DNA from: Aricia agestis
Taxonomy: Eukaryota; Arthropoda; Insecta; Lepidoptera; Lycaenidae
Direction of reading: 5' to 3'
Assembly: GCF_905147365.1 (NCBI RefSeq)
Contig: NC_056410.1
Coordinates: 2,827,501 to 2,891,500, forward strand
Length of the DNA stretch: 64,000 nucleotides
The translations under genes and the position numbers were made by a program. The notes under the pieces were generated by a model, which searched no databases, had not been told where the DNA came from, and saw nothing but the letters and a program-made list of their open reading frames with translations. Of this stretch, positions 63,598 to 64,000 are shown one piece after another; the stretch's first letter is position 1, and each line of letters starts with the position of its first letter.

Positions 63598-64000
63598 TTA
63601 ACGGCCTCATCGAAAAGGACATTGATTAAATATGGTAATCATGAGAATGTGATTCTGTTGGTAGGAATTAATATTTTGCACTATAACCAACACACACTCA
63701 CACACACAACACAAGTTTAAAAAGTATAAAATAAAATTAAATTAAGAAATTAAAAAAAACCCCCGCCAAACAACTTAAAAAGTAATGAAATAATATTTAC
63801 TGCCTTCAAGTTCAAATAATTCCTAACTTGTGTAAAGTAATATTTTAGTCCATAATTGTTTTCAAGGTGTCTCGGGGGACCGCTAATGTAGATGTTTGAT
63901 TTGAGATTTCACATAACATTATAGTTTGAGGATCAGTTCACAGCGAACCGAATGGAGATAATCAGCGACTTGGCGGTTGTAGGTTGTAGTTTACTTGGCG

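Larger units (their letters stand above)
61449..64000 (+). repeat. AACCCCCGAC repeat, copy 2, split by a Tc1-like element and cut by the window end
   Basis: 61454-61980 matches 1551-2120 closely, and 63660-64000 matches 2135-2440 (start of the foldback arm AACCCCCGCCAAACAACTT...). The two copies differ in the microsatellite and in an ACACACTCACACACAC expansion at 63690. The second foldback arm would lie outside the window. Confidence 0.75.

Overview
This window is eukaryotic nuclear DNA, almost certainly from a butterfly or moth. The evidence is GT-AG introns, AT-rich intergenic sequence, and dense copies of repeats I know as common in lepidopteran genomes. These include TAGCTGTTGCCCGCGAC...GGCAACAGCTAGT, GGCCAAGTGCGAGTCGGAC, CGGACCAGTAGTTCC, ACTTTCGCATTTATAATATT tails and tRNA-derived SINE heads. 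The species cannot be named from sequence alone.

The only intact host gene I can support lies on the + strand from 39233 to 61324. It has 29 coding exons that join in frame into a 1424-residue short-type ABCC transporter (MRP4-like, no TMD0): TMD1 - NBD1 - linker - TMD2 - NBD2 - acidic/basic tail. All 28 introns are GT-AG and the phases agree throughout. The true 5' end, promoter and poly(A) site were not found. The frame is open above the chosen ATG and that exon has a good acceptor upstream.

The first 39 kb is a gene-poor mosaic of mobile DNA. From left to right it contains: nested foldback elements (1-2619); a 1965-bp element with 25-bp inverted ends and a perfect 8-bp target duplication, which carries a split THAP-domain first exon (5419-7383, P-element-like); a 36-bp tandem repeat (8058-8237); two-block lepidopteran repeats; a 1.7-kb array of about 340-bp units grown by two-unit duplication (15944-17656); a decayed two-exon THAP domain (24843-27113); two 5'-truncated LINE copies with 15-16-bp target duplications (27619-28156 and 30671-31159) and an older opposite LINE tail; and a 5.2-kb hAT-type element with an exact 8-bp target duplication and no transposase that I can see (31596-36772).

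The transporter introns are also colonised. Intron 16 holds a three-level nest: a Gypsy-like LTR element inside a TAA-flanked GC-rich inverted-repeat element, itself inside a LINE coding region. Intron 21 holds a hAT MITE inside a TTAA-flanked element. Intron 28 holds a hAT MITE inside a TA-flanked element. Exons 9 and 19 have partial tandem copies in the following introns; exon 19 is present four times at exactly 158-bp spacing. The right end (61449-64000) carries a second copy of the repeat seen at 1551-2586, split by a dead Tc1-like transposon (61987-63595).
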